From Rhynchopus euleeides (Eukaryota; Euglenozoa; Diplonemea; Diplonemida; Diplonemidae): a DNA stretch of 64,000 nt. Under the pieces are notes generated by a model. The model was not told the DNA's origin. It searched no databases and saw only the letters and a program-made list of their open reading frames with translations. This document shows positions 39,055 through 52,000 of the stretch, in pieces. The stretch is from contig OY723271.1 in assembly GCA_963210315.1 (NCBI GenBank), positions 1,612,001 to 1,676,000 of the forward strand. Direction: 5' to 3'. The first letter of the stretch is position 1; every line of letters starts with the position of its first letter. The position numbers and the translations under genes were made by a program.

Positions 39055-40792
39055 CGAAGCGGCATGGCCTGCCCCATTCACTCCCCAGCAGCCAGCAGGT
39101 GGATGGGCGGGGGTGAGGTGGGTGTTGAGGATTTCTCCCCTTCGTGCTGCTTCATGAATCGCGCTGCGTTGCGCCCTCCCCCCGCATCGCATCTTACAGG
39201 CGTGCCTCACTCTGTCCGTGCCCCACAAGCCACTTGGATCGTCCTGCATGATCCCCTACGTTTCGGGTGGTCACCACCCCCCGCTTGTCTACCCCTCTCC
39301 CCGCACCCGACACGATCAGTCGACTGCTCGCCTTTATTTACCTTTCTCTGCGGAGTGGCGCGTCTCATCCCCCCCCTTGTCGCCCATCAAGGCAGTTGGG
39401 ATCCGCTGCTCGTCCTGGGGGGGGGGGGGTATTGGCCACGTCCCCGTATCGCAACGCACTGCCCCCACTCTCTCTGTTCTTCCCAGCTGTGTCACCCCCG
39501 CACCCCCCGCCTTTGTCTTTGTCTTTCGCATATCAGTCCGCTTCTTCCTGTCCTGTTGCCCGTAGGTTCAGGGTGGGAAGGTGCACCTCTTCCCCCATTC
39601 ATCCCCGCCTCTCGTATTGCATTGCATTGCATTGCCCCCACTATTCTCTTGCTTTCCTTCGAATTGCTTCGTTCAGAACATCCAAGGGTGTGTGATGGAC
39701 GCGGTGTGGAGTGGGGGGGGTGTGGCCCTGTGGCAATCATGGCCCACCTGCCGTCCCACGCTACGTCGTCACAGCAGTGCCTCCACTTGGGTTGGAGTGG
39801 GGTGAAAAGGGTTGTGTGTGGTTGTGTGTGTGTCGTGCTTTCTTCCGGGTTTTAGCACACAAAACAACGAGTTATTCATTTTTTTTTGACTGTTCGGCCG
39901 TCGCGTAGCCCAACTGGTGGTTTTAGGAGGGCTTCGCGGGTTACGCACGGTGGGTGCTTTCCCTCGCTACTCGCCGCGGATTGTCAGATTGTCAGTGAGA
40001 GGAGGGGGGGTTCTTTTTTTGCTGGCCTGGGGAGGAAGCCCCTCCGGCATAGCCCCCTTCGTCTCCCCCAAGAGTGAATGGGGGGGTCGGCCCACTCTGC
40101 ACCGTTAGTTGCTCTGGCTTACTACCCCACCACCTTCCTCCCCCGATGTGTTTGCATTGCATTGCAACGAGGATTCAACGGAAGAAGTGGCTGTCCCTGC
40201 AGAGCTGGCACCGCACGACAATGCGTCCAGTGTGTCCAGTGGGCGCTGAGGCTCAAGTTCAGGCCCTCCCATGTCAGGGCAACTCTATTTCAAAACCTTG
40301 CCCTACCAGTGTGTGGTGCTGCTGCTGCAAGAATATTTCGTGTGAGAGTTGCTCCAAGAATAGCTTACTCTGGCAATGATTTTGTGTGCTGGAGAACAGG
40401 TTCTAACCCATAGGATGACCACCTGTTGCTGTGGGTTGTAACTTGGCAAATATTCCAGGTGCATGCGTGTCGTCAGGAGAGTGAAAACAACGACGGGTCA
40501 GGAGTGTCGGGAATTGCGGAGAAAGAAGAGCTGGAAAAAAAAAGAACGCCTCAACTATCGAACCGTCTCTCTCTGCAGCTGTCTCTCTCAGATTGCGAAC
40601 GCTCAGTATCTGGAAAATCGTCGTTGCTGAGACCCATCCCCTTCTCACCACCCCCACCCCCCCCCCCCCTCTGTGACATTCACAGCCAACGTCGCCTTCT
40701 CCCCACCCCATCTCCCCTGATCCTGCAGGAGAACCCACAGCGCCACACACACCCCCACCGCCCATGCGGTGACCCTCCCTTTGCACGACACG
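39055..40792. other. Spacer
   Basis: No gene is supported. A divergent GCGCACAA-type repeat lies near 39844-39890. GCATTGCATTGCATTGC runs occur near 39625 and a GCATTGCATTGCA near 40155. Poly-G lies near 39418-39430. Confidence 0.45.
40710..40728 (+). promoter_or_regulatory. Candidate splice or trans-splice acceptor
   Basis: TCTCCCCTGATCCTGCAG ends at 40728 after a long pyrimidine tract, 65 bases before the ATG at 40793; no donor identified. Confidence 0.4.
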
Positions 40793-41299
40793 ATGCCGCC
40801 CACCGTGCGACAGCTCAGCACGTCGGGTGGCAGCACCAGCGACGACAAGGAGGCGGGTCTGCTGGCGAGTGAGAGGCTCGCCCTGACGCAGGCGTTGGAG
40901 CGTGCCTCGTTGGGGGACTCCTCATGCATGCTGCTGAACTATGCGGCCTTCTGGAAGCGGCCCAAAGCAGTGGAGCTGCTGGGGCACCTAGGGGAGAGCT
41001 TCGAGAAGGAGGATGCAAACGGCGACACGGTGCTTCACTGGGCTGCGCGTGGGGCCTGCCCCGCGACTGTGAGGGCTGCGATGGTGGGCGGGGCGGATCC
41101 GCAGCATGTCAATTTCACGGGGCACACGCCAGTCACCGCTGCGAATATGCTGGGCAACGCACAGGCGGCCCTAGCCATCACCACGCCGCTGAGGAAGGCA
41201 CCCTCGCGCAGGAAGCACAGCATTGCGACGAGCGCAATGCTGAAGAGGTCGATGCCTTCGGGAGGCCCATCCACACGCAACAACTCCCGGTTTCCTTAG
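40793..41299 (+). CDS. Small ankyrin-repeat protein (168 residues)
   Basis: The ATG at 40793 gives MPPTVRQLSTSGG; the open frame upstream starts at GTG and is not used. Residues 1-40 are polar. Residues about 49-130 contain two to three ankyrin-like units: NYAAFWKRPKAVELLGHLG, then EDANGDTVLHWAARGACPATVRAAMVGGADP, then NFTGHTPVTAANMLGNAQAA. The tail (about 131-168) is basic. A different frame continues past the stop to 41481 with protein-like text (RRLENVGGRVVWQRSFEISR), so a frameshift or a very short unrecognised intron near 41248-41310 could extend the protein. The next gene downstream also carries ankyrin units. Function is probably protein binding; the partner is unknown. Confidence 0.65.
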   Translation: MPPTVRQLSTSGGSTSDDKEAGLLASERLALTQALERASLGDSSCMLLNYAAFWKRPKAVELLGHLGESFEKEDANGDTVLHWAARGACPATVRAAMVGGADPQHVNFTGHTPVTAANMLGNAQAALAITTPLRKAPSRRKHSIATSAMLKRSMPSGGPSTRNNSRFP

Positions 41300-41518
41300 G
41301 CACGCCGGTCAGCCCGCCCAGACGTCTGGAGAATGTCGGCGGAAGAGTGGTGTGGCAGAGGTCGTTTGAGATCTCAAGGAAGTGCACTCTGTTCTCAGCA
41401 GGCGGATTGCCCGTTGGGGGTTTTGATGTCTCAGAGAGTCTTCAAAAAATAATCTCCGAGCTGACGAAAAAGCTGCTGTGAGCCATGAGCGGTGCGGTTG
41501 TGGTGGTTCTGGTCTATT

Positions 41519-41611
41519 GAGGGCCTTCGCTCTGTTGTGTCAAACTGTGTCACGTTGCCCCGCTTCTTGTGAGGCGGCTCGCACTCTTCTGCACTCCTGA
41601 GCGAAGGCCCC
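41519..41611. repeat. GAGGGCCTTCGCTC inverted-repeat element, copy 1
   Basis: GAGGGCCTTCGCTC at 41519 faces GAGCGAAGGCCCC at 41599. The interior has TGTCAAACTGTGTCACGTTGC and TTCTGCACT, shared in order with 57465-57549. Size is about 93 bp. Confidence 0.55.
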
Positions 41612-42431
41612 ATTATTTGCCCTTTCCTTATCTTTCGAGCGAATCGCTCCCATGTATGTTGTGTTGTATGCTGGGCGGGCTGGGCTCCCACACCCTCCCC
41701 CGCTCATATCAAGATCTGACCCATATTCTGGCGGGATGATCCGATCCCGTCAGCATGCCATCCGAGAGGCAGGCCATGCTCCGAGCTGCGCTGTTTGCCA
41801 TTGGGGTTGTATGGGCAGTGTCTAGCTGAAATGTGTACCGAACGCTGGAACACCCCCCGTTCCGCCATGCGAATCTTTGGAGGGCCTTCGTCAAGCGTGT
41901 GCCGCTTTGCAGCTTTAGTTCTGCGAGTCACAGTCTGAGCGAAGACCTCCTCTATATATATAAGGGAATGATGGGTGGGGGGCGTCGATTCGGTGGGGGT
42001 GGGAAGGGGTTCATAAAAAAGGGGGGTGGGGTGGGGTGGCTGTGGGTTGTTCCGCATGAAAAGTTTGCACCCCCCCCCCCCCCCCAGCCGACCCCCGCAG
42101 GGGTGTGCAATCGATTGCCCTGTTGGTTACCCTCCACAAAGGAGTTCGCACAAGCCGCCCGATGCCCTTTATGGGGTCATCTTCCCATAAGGGTCTTGTC
42201 GGGGGAGGTGGAAATGCTGCGACAGGGCTGTATTACTATGAGCCATTTATGCGCGAGGTGATTGCCGTCACATAGAGTTTCACACTTCCGCAGGCAGGTT
42301 ATTCTGTGTGGTTTGATCTTGCGCGATCGGCGAATAACCCTTGTTTTTTTTTTGAGAGTTGTGCAACAACGCAGGAAAACTGTGCCAGTGCAGATCCTTG
42401 CAGAACTTCCCACACGCTTCATGACAGGCGC

Positions 42432-42512
42432 GTGGGGCGTTCTCGCGATCGACGAATACCCTTCGGCTCTTCTATTGTTTCCCTTTCAGATTTGCACTAA
42501 AACACAGTTTTG
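42432..42512 (+). repeat. CTCGCGATCGACGA dispersed repeat, copy 2
   Basis: GCGTTCTCGCGATCGACGAA, TACCCTTCGGC, TTTCAGATTTGCACTAAAA and CACAGTTTTG match the copy at 33976. A shorter relative, CGCGATCGGCGAATA, lies about 110 bp upstream (near 42324). Confidence 0.65.
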
Positions 42513-43096
42513 AAATTGCCCCGTTTTAACCTTTCGGTTTCTCCGTGCAGTGATCCCGCACAAACCCCCCCCCCCGCCCCCAGTTGTATAATCGCGACAC
42601 ACCCCACACTCTCTCTCAACCTTCCGACTTCCAGCTTTGGAAGCGAACCGACCCGCGAGGTCCCAACGCGACGCCTTCCAAGGAAAGAACCCAAACAACA
42701 GGACCAGCAGAGTGAGGCGAGCGTCATGCCACACCACTACCCCCTCCTTCCCCGCCCCCCCCTCTTTTGGGCCACCCAGCCGCATCGGTTTGCTGCGCCC
42801 ACCCCTCCCGCTTGCGCACCACTTTGCGCTGTGTCGGCACACCCGTGTCTTCCCTGGCCAGATGGAGCAGATTGTAGCCCACCCCCTCCCCTTCCCCACC
42901 TTATGATACACAACTCGCCAACACCCATGCCTTGACAGGACCCCACCCCCCACCCCACACCACACCCCCACCCTCACTCCCACCCCCTCCCCACCGGGGG
43001 GGGGGGGGGTGGGGGTGAAGCTACCGGGGAGGCGGGTGTCGTGTTCCCGCCCTTCCTAACACATCTGCCACACCATTTGTTTCCTGACCTGCAAAG

Positions 43097-46000
43097 ATGC
43101 TGCGCGATGACTCCATCAGGTTGCAGGTGACCCTGTCATGCGCGCCCCTGATGATCCATGTGCAGGGGCCACTCGCCCCATGGGTTGTTGTGGAGCTCGC
43201 TGAGCTCTGCCGGGTGCTCCTGGGGGCAAAGAAGGAGGCGGTGCACATCTCCCTCCACCAGGGCAGCTCGCCGCACTGGCGGATGCGGTTCGACGGCGAG
43301 ATGATCTACCAAGGCGACGAGGCAGGCACCTCCCTTGCCAACCGCGTGTCGGACGCCCTCCGGGGTGTGCGCATGGGGAGGTGGCAACCCAGCGACACAC
43401 CTCTCGCCACCCCAGACCCCACCAGGGGCTACCCTATCCAGCAGAACCCTAACGCCCCCCCCGGGGCACTCCCGGTTGACATGGCGCAGGGGAGCTTTGG
43501 AGGGCTGTGCATCGAACGGCATGAGGAGGACATCTTGAGGGGGATCCTCGCAACCGGGACACACGTCGCGGATGAATCGGCTGCCGGGCAGGCCGGACCC
43601 CGCTCTGAAGCGGCAGCGCAGGCCGCAGCCCTAGAGGAGATTGGCATCACCGGCGAGATTGTCTTCTTCCGGAGGATGGTGTTCAAAAGGCGTGTGGAGG
43701 TTCCTCCGAAGATCAGCCTCTGCACTGAGGTGCTCAACCCGGTGTCACTCAAAGGGGTGGGGTCGTTGGGGAAGGGTATTGTGGAGGAGATTCGTGAGCT
43801 GCAGTTGGTTCTCCGAGCGGTGGAGGCGGGGATGCTGCATGTCAACGCATCGGATCGGGATGGGAGAACCGCACTCCACCTCGCTTGCAGCACGGCGGAG
43901 TTTGTGAGTGGTGACAGAGCGAGGGAGTGCATCATCTTCCTGCTGGAGATGGGAGGCAACCCGCTTCTCTGCGATCTGAGCGGGATACGCCCCGTCGACA
44001 TCGCGGAGGCAGTCGCTGTGCCCGATGAATCTAACATCGCCCTCTCCGTTCTCCGCAAATTCTCCGAGGGCGCAAAGGCAAAAATCCGGGACTGCCCCCT
44101 CCCGCGGCCTGTCGCCGAGCTGCAACACGAAGGGGTGTCGGCGGTCTGCTTCTCCGAGGCTGTCCCCACCATACTTTACTACTGCTCTGCAACAACCTCG
44201 GCGCTGTGCTGCCGATACCTCACCTCTAGGAAGAGCAGCGTGCTCCATGTCCCCTCCAAAGAGTTTGCAACCCCACAGGGTTTCATCGTCCTCCCCTACG
44301 TCGAAGCTCTCCACTCTGGCACCATAAAGGACATCATCCTCCTGGACGACGGGACCCTCCTCGTTGTGGATCACAAAGCGGTGGACCCGGTTGTCCAGAA
44401 GTATAGTACCCCGATAGAGTTCGCCTCGTCACAGCAAGGCGCGCCTCTCGCCTCCTTCGCCTGGAGTCCCACCCTCCTGAAGGACCGCGGGTTTTCCGAC
44501 GGGGGGACGTGCCGCCTCCGCCCGTCCTACCTCGAGTCGATGCAGCAGGAGCTGGACCAGCTGGAGCGCCGGGCCCCCCCCAAGGTGGGGACCGAATCCG
44601 CCTTTGCGACAAACCTCCTCCTTTTCCCCTACGCGCAGGCGAAGCCAAATGGGGCAGGCGCTGCGGCATGCGTGTCTGGCGTGGCTGCCCCCTCCGACAT
44701 GGCGCAGGAGGATGGTGACAGCGACAGCCTTGAGTCTTACTGCAGCGACTCGCAGGCGGGGTGCGAAGACCCTGCGTCTGCGGCTCAGGGTGATGCTGCA
44801 GCCATCGGAAGCGGCGGGGCCCAGTCAATGGTGCCATGGATTGGGCTCCTTTCCCTGGTGGTCTCCAGGGCAAGCGGCGACACCCACCTCGTCACGCTGC
44901 ACCTCCCGTGGTTCAGCCCGGGCACCACGCGTGACATAGGGCAGTCTATCCGCGACAGCATCGCCGCAGCCTGGGGCGACGTCCCCTTTGTCCGGAGGCT
45001 GGGATCCCCCGACGGCTCGCAGCCCCTCGCAGCGGAGATGGCGCTCGACCCCACCCGCCGGGTGGGGCACGTGGCATCGCATGCCCTATCCGGGCAGTCC
45101 GCCTTCGGGATGGACCTGGGGTACTTCATCCTCTACAGGGCATCCTCCTTCTCCTTTGTGGAGTTCCGCCAGTCCGACGCGAGCAGCGGGGCGAAGGATG
45201 CGCCACTTCCATACACAATGGAGAATGGGGAGAAGATGATGCGGGCTTCTCAAGCTGGCGGTGGCGGTGGGGGTGGTGGTGCCAACCACCCCTATGTCCG
45301 CGGCGGGGGTGGCGGTGGGAGTGTGGGGGGCGGATCCAGGCACCCGCCGCCCCCGTGTTTCGACGCCCCCGCGACTAACTTCATCTGCCTGGCTGCGTCG
45401 TTCAACACGGACGGGCATCTGTCGCTCTTCTCCTCCAGCGTCGCCGTCTTCTCCATCGACAGGCCTGCTGGGGAGAATCCCGCCACCGCCACCAACACCC
45501 CACCCACATCACACCTGGGCGCCACCCCGCTGCCACCCATTGGTGGACCTGCCCCTGGCGCGTCGGCACCCCCACCACCGCGGCAGGACTTCCTGTTGGG
45601 GCGTCTCGGGGATGAGGTGCGCACAGGATGTTTCCACCCGACAGATCCTGACACGCTTATCCTTCTCAGCCACGGGATGCTGGCGTACTACCATCTGAAG
45701 ACGAAGCAGGCCGGGGTTCTCGGGTCGCTCCAGCTGACAGACTACGAATTCTCCCGGAAGCAGGACAACGAGGATATCCTGGGGAACGAGGCAGATCTCA
45801 CCATCAGCGGGACGCATAAAGTCTCCTTCTCTCGAGACGGCTCACTCCTCTGCAGGCTCAACACCCTCCATAAATGCGCTGCAGTTTATGAGTGGGGCGC
45901 CTTCGCGGAGATCCTCCAAAAGGACCTCAAGGCGGTGTATGCGCAGAAGCCGCTGTCGGACATTCGAGGGGTCGACACCTCGTGGAACAGCGTGTCACAG

Positions 46001-49000
46001 AGGCTGTTGAAGTCACACCTCTCGTCGCTCCGCAGCGTGGGTGTCCCGATGGACAGCATGAAGTCACACCTCTGGTCGTTCTGCCAGGCGATCCACCAAG
46101 GGAGGGTCCCCCCGTGCTACCGCGATAGCGACGGGCGCACCGCGCTCCACCTCGCGCTTGACCTCGCCAACTCAACAGATTATGTCGTGTCCGCCCAGGC
46201 GAAGGCTGTTGCTGTGTGGCTCATTCGCTGCGGAGCGAGCCTCTTCACCTGCGACAACTCCCCGGGGCACCTCAGAGGGTACGACCTCGCTGGGGGGGTC
46301 ACCGCACTCCAGCATCACGACACCACATCCACCGGCACCCACCCCTCGGGGAGCGTGACGGTGGCTGCCGATGCGGTGTTTGAGTTCCGCAAGGCATTCC
46401 CCCCGGGGAGTGGCGACGGCGATGGCGCGCTGCTCAGCCCCTCCTCGATAGCCATGGGAAAGCTGAACCTCTCCTGCAGGGATACCGACGCGATGCAGCC
46501 CATCGCCGAGCTGGGGGAGGACTGCGAGCAGGTCCACTGCTCCTCCTCCTTTGAAGGCATCATCTACTTCCTTTCCATAGCGAGAGGGGCTCTCCTGGCG
46601 CTTAACGTGGAGAAGCAGTTCTCCGCAGAGCTTTACAGCTTCCCGGGGCTGGCGAGGATGGCGGTTTTCCCCTACTCCGAAACCCTCCATGAGTCGATGG
46701 ATAAAGACTTCATCCTCTTCTCCAACGGGACCCTCCTGAGGATCCACTTCGTCAACGGGCCATCGATGCACCCTGTTGTGACGGTGAGCGAGACGCAGTT
46801 CAGATCAGACCTCCCCGGGGGGATGCCCGGGCTCTACCTGACAGCTTCTGCGGTGCAGATCAACCGTGAGCTCCCGCAGTCTGCAGACTACAGCATGGGG
46901 GTTGTGTCGACGGTGTATCTCGATATGGAGCTGGGGAGGCGGACCCATCTGACGCTCCACCTGTCCTCTTTGGTGTATCCGCATGATAAATCTGTCAAGT
47001 CGTGCCTCGACTTCCTCAGGGATGCCATCAACATCGCGTGGTCTTCGGAGGGGATCTTCCGCATAACCCGACCCATCGCCCCGGATGCGATCGCATCCCA
47101 CATCTGCGCGGCAAACACACCATCAGACCCTGGAGGTTATGTCGCACTCCTCTACGAAGTCCCCAGGGTAACCCCTGCAGGCGCCACCCCAGCGCAGTCT
47201 GAACCCTCCACACCCAACCCTGCCCCGCAAGGGACGCAGGAGGGTGTGGGGCCCGGCGGTGTCGCTCCTGGGGGCGGTGTTCAACCCCCCCCAGGGGAGC
47301 CCGTGATAGGGTATCTCATGAACGAGGCGGGGGTGATGGTGTATCTCGTGTCGCCCAGAGGGGCGTCGGAGGGGACAACCGTGGGGGCGTCCATTTCGTA
47401 CTCCCCCGGGAAGAGGCAGGTTGTGGTGGCGAGGTTTGCGAGGTGTTTGGAGGTTTTCAAAATAGACACCGCTTGCCTGGGGCAGCAGAGCGCCTCCGGT
47501 GTTGGTGGGCTTTTCGGAAGCGGCGTCACCATCCCAACCGATGGGGCGGGGGCTATGCTACGCCAGCCTTCCCTCCGCGGGTCGCAGAGCAGAGGAGGCG
47601 GCGGTGCAAAGTCTCTCCCTTGGGTCTACCCCTCGATAGAGATCCCCGGATGTGACACCCTCGCAGAAAACGCCCACGGCTCCTTCCACCCGACGGAGTT
47701 GGGGACTTTCGCCTTCCTTCGGGAGGGCCTCCTCTGTGTGCTCGACATCCACACAGACCAGGCTGTGGTTGTGGGTCAGATGAACCTCTCCATTATGGAA
47801 TCCCGCCGGAAAGACCTTGAAGAGGATGGGGCGACCGACGAGCGGCTCACCGGATATCAGCTTCTCCTCTTCTCCTCCTCCGGTGTGTACGCCGTGCGGT
47901 ACAACTCGTTTTACAGAACGTTTGTTGTGTACAGCTGGGCTGATGTCGCGAAGCGGAGGAGGGCTTTGGGACCTTCCGGAAACCTGACACTCCTCTCGGG
48001 TTCGATCGACCCGACTGTGGCGACGAACCGGCCCCCGCGCAAGATGGAGCTGAAGGGTTCTCTGAAGAGGATGACGACGAAAGGGCTTTCGCTGAGGGAG
48101 AAGCGGTCTGCCCTGTCGACCTTCCTCGAGGCTATAGGTGCGGGGCTGATTCCGCCAAACTTCTCCGATACGGAGGGGAAGACTGCGATGCACGTCCTGT
48201 TTGACATATCGCATCAGGTGGCGATCGAGGAGTCAATCCGGCAGGCTGTCTGGCTTCTCTCTCGGGGGGCGAATGTTTTTGCGACGGATTCGGAGCTGAA
48301 CCGCCCGATCGACGCGCTCCGATCGGGAACACAGCGCGAGGTGATGCTTCGCGCCATAAATGAGTTCCAGCAGAAATACTGCACCTTCATGTTCGACGAC
48401 CCTGACCCACCCCCTGGGAAAACCCGGACACCCCCCTACAACCCTCCGACGCTTCAGGATGCGAAAAACATCACTCCAGACCAGCTGGTGTTCAGCGTGA
48501 CCCCCTCTGCGACAAGCGCTACCTCATTCTATGCTTTATGCGCGCAGAACTGCAGGCGGAAGGCCTTTGAGATGGGCAAATCGCCCCCCCTGTGGTGCCT
48601 GGTCCTCTTCAGCATTACGGACGGCACCACGGAGATCGTGTCGCAGGGCGTGGGTGACGCGGAGAAGGTGGGGTACTCCGTCATCCCATACTCCGCACGG
48701 CTCCACGGGTCGAGCGCCATCGACTTCATCATCACGAGCGACACGCTGCTTTGTGTGCGGCGAACCCCAAAATGCGTTGTCGAGCCACTCCCTCTGGGCG
48801 GCGCACTGCAGCTGGACAGCACCGCGGGAGGCAGCCTCTCAGTCCTCTGGTGCCCCACTGGCCCTCCACCCAACGGGGCCCGCGATACGCAGGGGGAGGA
48901 GAACACCTACTCAGACATGTCGGGGGCGTTCTGCTTCATCGCACCCTGCGGGCGTGCCGTGCGCACCCTCCGCCTCCCAACCGTCGACCACGATGATGGC

Positions 49001-52000
49001 AACAAGGCGAAGTATCTCATGATGCTGCTGAAGCTCGCCTCCCCCGCCGACACCACCCTGCCGGAGGCCTTTGTCAACGAGATGGGGAGGTTTGCAGCCC
49101 CGCTGCAGGCCAGCTTTGTCGGGGCGCCCCCGGCACAACAGGCTCAGAGCGCGGCGGTTGCAATCCGCGGCGTGTGGCATGGGGGCTGCGGGAGCTTCCT
49201 GATCACCAACGGGGAGAGCGTGCTGGTCGTGTCGCACAGGGGTGCCCTGCGTAAGGTGGTCTGCAGCATCGAGCCAACCCCATGCGCCGTCACCCTCTCC
49301 GTCGGGAGCTATGCCGAAGGGGCGTTTGTCGCGGTGCCCCGCCCGGCGGGGGTGGATTTCTACTCCGTTGTCTGCACCGAGGGTGCCTTTGCATTCTCCT
49401 GCGTATGCCGGGTGCACGACGCTGCGTCGGACAGCATCGACATGGCGCCTGTCGTGTTCCACCCGGAAAGACCCCTCGCCTTCGCCATCCTGGATAACGA
49501 GCTTGTCGTCTACGACTGCCTAACGCACACCATCACCGCATCCCACATCGTCACTCTCTCCGCAGGGGAGATTTCACAGCGCAGCCTCGACGGCGATGGG
49601 ATCTGCGACTCCCTCGTTGGGACACAGTGCCTCTCCTTCACCTCGGCGGGTGTCGCGCTGCCAGCCGCATCCGCCGATGCTGCAGGAGGGGGTGACCCGC
49701 GCCCCGAATCGGAGGGGCATCTCCTTCGCCTCAATAAGTATTACAAAACGGTGACATGCTACGACGGGCGGGATGTGCGTTCCCAATATCTATCGGCCTG
49801 GACGAAGGGTGTCGCGGTGTATAATGCATTCCACCTGGGGTCGCTGTGCAGCCTGCAGAAGAAGGCGGACAACATCCGCATCGCTTCAGCGTTGCAGCCG
49901 TTCCGCAAAGGGAACATCGAGCGGAAGGAGGGGCTCGGAGGGTTGCTGGGGAGGACGGAGAATGCGGAGCGGAGCTCCGCCTGCCAGAAGAGCTCCCTGG
50001 GGAAGATGGTGCGGCTGATGAAGCGTGGGGCTGCGGATGCAAACTTCCCCGATGCGGACAGGATGACCGCGCTGCACCTGCTGTGCAGCGTCGCAGACAC
50101 ATTCCCCCAGCAGGAGCTGGTGGGGCTCCTGCAGTATATCCTGTCTATCGGCGGGTCGCTCTACACCTGTGATAAATACGGCCGTCGCCCCTGCGACCTC
50201 CTGACCCCAGGCTCGCCCTCGGCAGGCCTTGCCCTCACCACAATCTTAGCCTTTCACCTCGCGGGGCTGCAGCCTATGGACCACCCCGCGCTCCCCCGTG
50301 CCTTGGTGGAAGCTGATGTGTCTTGCGTGCAGCTCCTCCCGTCCCGCAGTGCGGATGGGGTGTGCTATGCGACATGCAATGAGAGGGGGTCGACACGGAC
50401 ATCGCTTGTTGCGCTCGCGACGCAAAGGACTGCGGTGTCGGAGGTTCTGAAGGGGGGCCAGTCGGCGCCGGCGGTGGGGGCAGGCGAGGAAGATGAGGAT
50501 TCGGGCGAAGCGTGCAACGCGTTTGACGTGAACTACTGGAGGAAGCAGCACGAGGCGATCCAGAGGAAGAACACCCCGCCTCTGCAGCTCTACTCTGAGG
50601 AGGACTTCCGTCTGCGCGTCTGCTCCATCCCGGTGCATGCGGGGTATCGCGGTGGTGCGGACGTCTTCCTCACAAGCGCTGGAGTGCTGTTGCATGTCTC
50701 ACCCGATGCCAAACCGAAAGAACCTGAGAGTGTCAACCTCGCTGATTCCCGACCCCACAGCGCTGACGACCCGTCTGTAAAACACGCAGCGCCGGGTTGC
50801 GTGACGGAGCAGCGAATCCCCCTCCTCGCCTTCGAGGAGGTTGCCCTGGGGTATATCGGGCAGACCCACGCGACGCTCGCCGTTGTGACCTCCGATGGTG
50901 TCCTCGCTGTCTACATCATCCCGACGGAGAGGCTTGCTGCGGTTGACAGCAGCACCGCATTCCTCGCCGCCGCAACGTCGCGCCTCGCATTCGACCTCCA
51001 AGAGTCATCGCCATCTGCATCCTCCTTCCCCTCCGTAGACTCCGCCCTGGAGTCACGGAGCTTGGCTGCCCAGAAGCGCGCCATGTCTCTCGAGTCATCC
51101 GCAAAGAGGTCCTCCTTTAAGAAGCGCCTGTCTGAAAGCCTCGAGGCTGCAGGGAGGGCTTCTGAGATAGACGGAATCCTCGCGACTGTCCAGCCGGCGG
51201 AGGAGGGTGCGGGTGGCGGTGTGCCGGCGGAGGGGGCGGAGGCGGTGCGGGCTGTGGCAGGGCAGATGGTGCTGCGGGGGGAGATCGGGTGCATCCACCT
51301 CTCCAACAGGCGGACCGTGTTCTGGAAGCGGAAGTGCCCCACCTCGGTGCTGTTCGTTGAGAATCTGAAGCTCGAAGGGGAGGTGCTGCAGCAGACGGTG
51401 GTGCGCTCCCCTGACACCGGCACCCTCATCCAGATCCTCTCAGGGGCGTCCCTCGCAGTGTACGACGTATCGTTTATCGACGAGAGCAGCAGCGCGGTGC
51501 TGCAGGGGAACACATCGCTCTCCGCTCAGCCCCTCTTCCTCCTGTCAGACGAGTCGCCCGAAGGCGGGCTTCCGATTGCCGGTGCGATGAACCCGACGAA
51601 GCGGATGCAGTATGTGTTCCTGAAGGAGGGTCTGATCTGCACGCTGGATCTGGACCAGTTTGTGGTGCGCACCGTCGGAGAGCTGCGCCGTGGTGCCGTA
51701 GAGGAGAGAAAGACACGCGCGCTGCAGCTCGACCCCCTCAACCTTGTGTCCTTCTCCGCGAAAGGTTCGCATCTCCTGACTGTCAACGAATACCAGGGGC
51801 TCGTGGCGTTCCACAGGTGGGACGCCGTGGCGGAGCTGATGGAGGTGCAGAAGTCGGAGCCGACGGTGGCGAACAACGCGGTGTTCCTCCCCCCAGTGGT
51901 GGCAGGGGTGGACCTGTCGCAGGTGTACTCGCAGCTCATAGAGGCCGGCGAGAAGGGGGGGCAGGTTGAGGCTGTGGAGGGGGAGGAGCCGGGCGGCGAG

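Larger units (their letters stand above)
41300..43096. other. Spacer upstream of the giant gene
   Basis: The first 180 bases may hold an alternative C-terminus of the ankyrin protein. The remainder has no supported gene. It contains the GAGGGCCTTCGCTC repeat (41519-41611), TATATATATA at 41953, the CTCGCGATCGACGA repeat copy 2, and poly-C/poly-G runs at 42070 and 43000. Confidence 0.5.
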
